NCBI GenBank assembly: GCA_017619905.1
Contig: JAFZRK010000043.1
Span: 1 to 5,022 of the forward strand
Direction of reading: 5' to 3'
DNA length: 5,022 nucleotides
From: Bacillota bacterium
Lineage (GTDB): Bacteria > Bacillota > Clostridia > Peptostreptococcales > Anaerovoracaceae
Part shown: in pieces, positions 4,474 to 5,022 of the stretch
Layout of the letters: each line of letters begins with the position of its first letter
How positions within the stretch are numbered: the stretch's first letter is position 1
Translations under genes and position numbers: made by a program
Notes under the pieces: generated by a model
The model's database searches: none
What the model was told of the DNA's origin: nothing
Seen by the model: only the letters and a program-made list of their open reading frames with translations

Positions 4474-5022
4474 ATGGACACGATTGTTAGCATCAACGAT
4501 GCCGTAAACGGCTTTGTCTGGGGATGGCCCGCCATCATTCTTATCTTCGGTGTAGGTATCTACCTTACCATTCGTCTTAAGGGGATCCAGTTCAGGAACA
4601 TTGGATTCCAGATCCACGAAACTTACGTAAAGACATTTAAAGACGCAAAGAAAGGCTCCAAAGAAGCCGGCGAAGGAGAGATCACTTCCTTCCAGGCCGC
4701 AATGGCGTCTGTTTCTGCTGTAGTAGGTTCCGGAAACATCGCCGGCGTAGCGACAGCCATCGTGGCAGGCGGTCCGGGAGCATTGTTCTGGATGCTCGTG
4801 GCAGCCATAATCGGCATGGCTACCAAGTACGGCGAGATCGCCCTCGGTATGAAATATCGCGAAAAGGCGGACGACGGCACGTACGTCAGCGGCCCCATGT
4901 ACTACATAGCAAAGGGCCTTAAGGCTCCCTGGCTGGGCAAGATAGTCGCAGTGCTGTTCATATTCTTCAGCATCGTCATCTCCGCCGTAGTCGACACCAA
5001 CACCATGTCCCAGGCTCTCAAC
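4474..5022 (+). CDS. Alanine or glycine:cation symporter (AGCS family), 5' part, 3' end outside window
   Basis: The first 183 codons are open to the right edge; family members are about 440-490 residues, so roughly 40% is present. AGCS proteins (AlsT, DagA, GlyP) import alanine or glycine with Na+ or H+ across the cytoplasmic membrane. The family signature is clear: GEGEITSFQA (66-75), VGSGNIAGVATAI (84-96), GGPGALFWM (99-107), KYGEIALGMKYR (118-129) and GPMYYI (140-145). Hydrophobic segments lie at about 15-33, 76-98, 102-116 and 154-173. AAGGGG ends 8 bases before the ATG at 4474; a stronger AAGGAGG at 4431-4437 is too far upstream to serve this start. Ile codons are mostly ATC/ATT (17 of 21), unlike the ATA-rich mntP, which suggests high expression. 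The substrate (Ala or Gly) cannot be decided, so no symbol is given. Confidence 0.95.
   Translation, partial: MDTIVSINDAVNGFVWGWPAIILIFGVGIYLTIRLKGIQFRNIGFQIHETYVKTFKDAKKGSKEAGEGEITSFQAAMASVSAVVGSGNIAGVATAIVAGGPGALFWMLVAAIIGMATKYGEIALGMKYREKADDGTYVSGPMYYIAKGLKAPWLGKIVAVLFIFFSIVISAVVDTNTMSQALN

Noticed and set aside
4358..4474. A 38-codon open frame spanning the symporter leader, its TGA overlapping the symporter ATG (TGATG)
   Set aside because: Its ATG lies inside the promoter -10 region, upstream of the predicted transcript start, and no ribosome binding site precedes it or the internal TTG/GTG codons. A stop-free run of this length is not rare by chance.
4315..4617. Minus-strand open frame of 100 codons over the symporter leader and start
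   Set aside because: It covers the terminator, promoter and the conserved N-terminus of the symporter; no start signals of its own.

Overview
The window reads as a piece of chromosome from a low-to-mid GC Gram-positive anaerobe of the Clostridia type. This is inferred from the ricT-trmN6 gene pair typical of Firmicutes, strong Shine-Dalgarno sites on most genes, perfect sigma-A-type promoters, and heavy use of ATA for Ile and AGA/AGG for Arg alongside GC-rich third positions. No finer placement can be supported from the sequence alone. There are no rRNA or tRNA genes, insertion sequences, CRISPR arrays, phage genes or toxin-antitoxin modules.

Layout. (1) 1-1192, plus strand: the 3' part of ricT (YaaT/PSP1 family), then after 3 bases a tRNA adenine-N6 methyltransferase (TrmN6/YabB family) with a TTG start. 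The pair ends at a bidirectional hairpin terminator (about 1203-1228). (2) 1242-1574, minus strand: a small one-helix membrane protein of DUF948-like architecture, converging on that terminator. (3) 1575-1669: a 95-bp divergent promoter region with back-to-back -35 boxes. (4) 1670-2935, plus: murA, the first committed enzyme of peptidoglycan synthesis, apparently made from a leaderless or nearly leaderless mRNA. (5) 2936-3013: a short gap with a GAAA-loop hairpin and a TATAAT box directly against the next ATG. (6) 3014-4222, plus: mntP (Mn2+ efflux) and a NudL-like Nudix hydrolase, 36 bases apart and probably cotranscribed. (7) 4223-4473: a 251-bp gap with an intrinsic terminator, an A/T-rich tract, a promoter and a leader RNA of about 100 nt. 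(8) 4474-5022, plus: the first 183 codons of an AGCS-family Na+:alanine/glycine symporter, which runs off the window.

The genes are mostly housekeeping: RNA modification and processing, wall synthesis, metal homeostasis, nucleotide/CoA clean-up and amino-acid uptake. I see no new multi-gene system. The points worth a second look are regulatory: the leaderless murA start, the promoter/start conflict at mntP, and the leader RNA before the symporter, in which one 5' segment can pair either with an internal G-run or with the symporter's own ribosome binding site.
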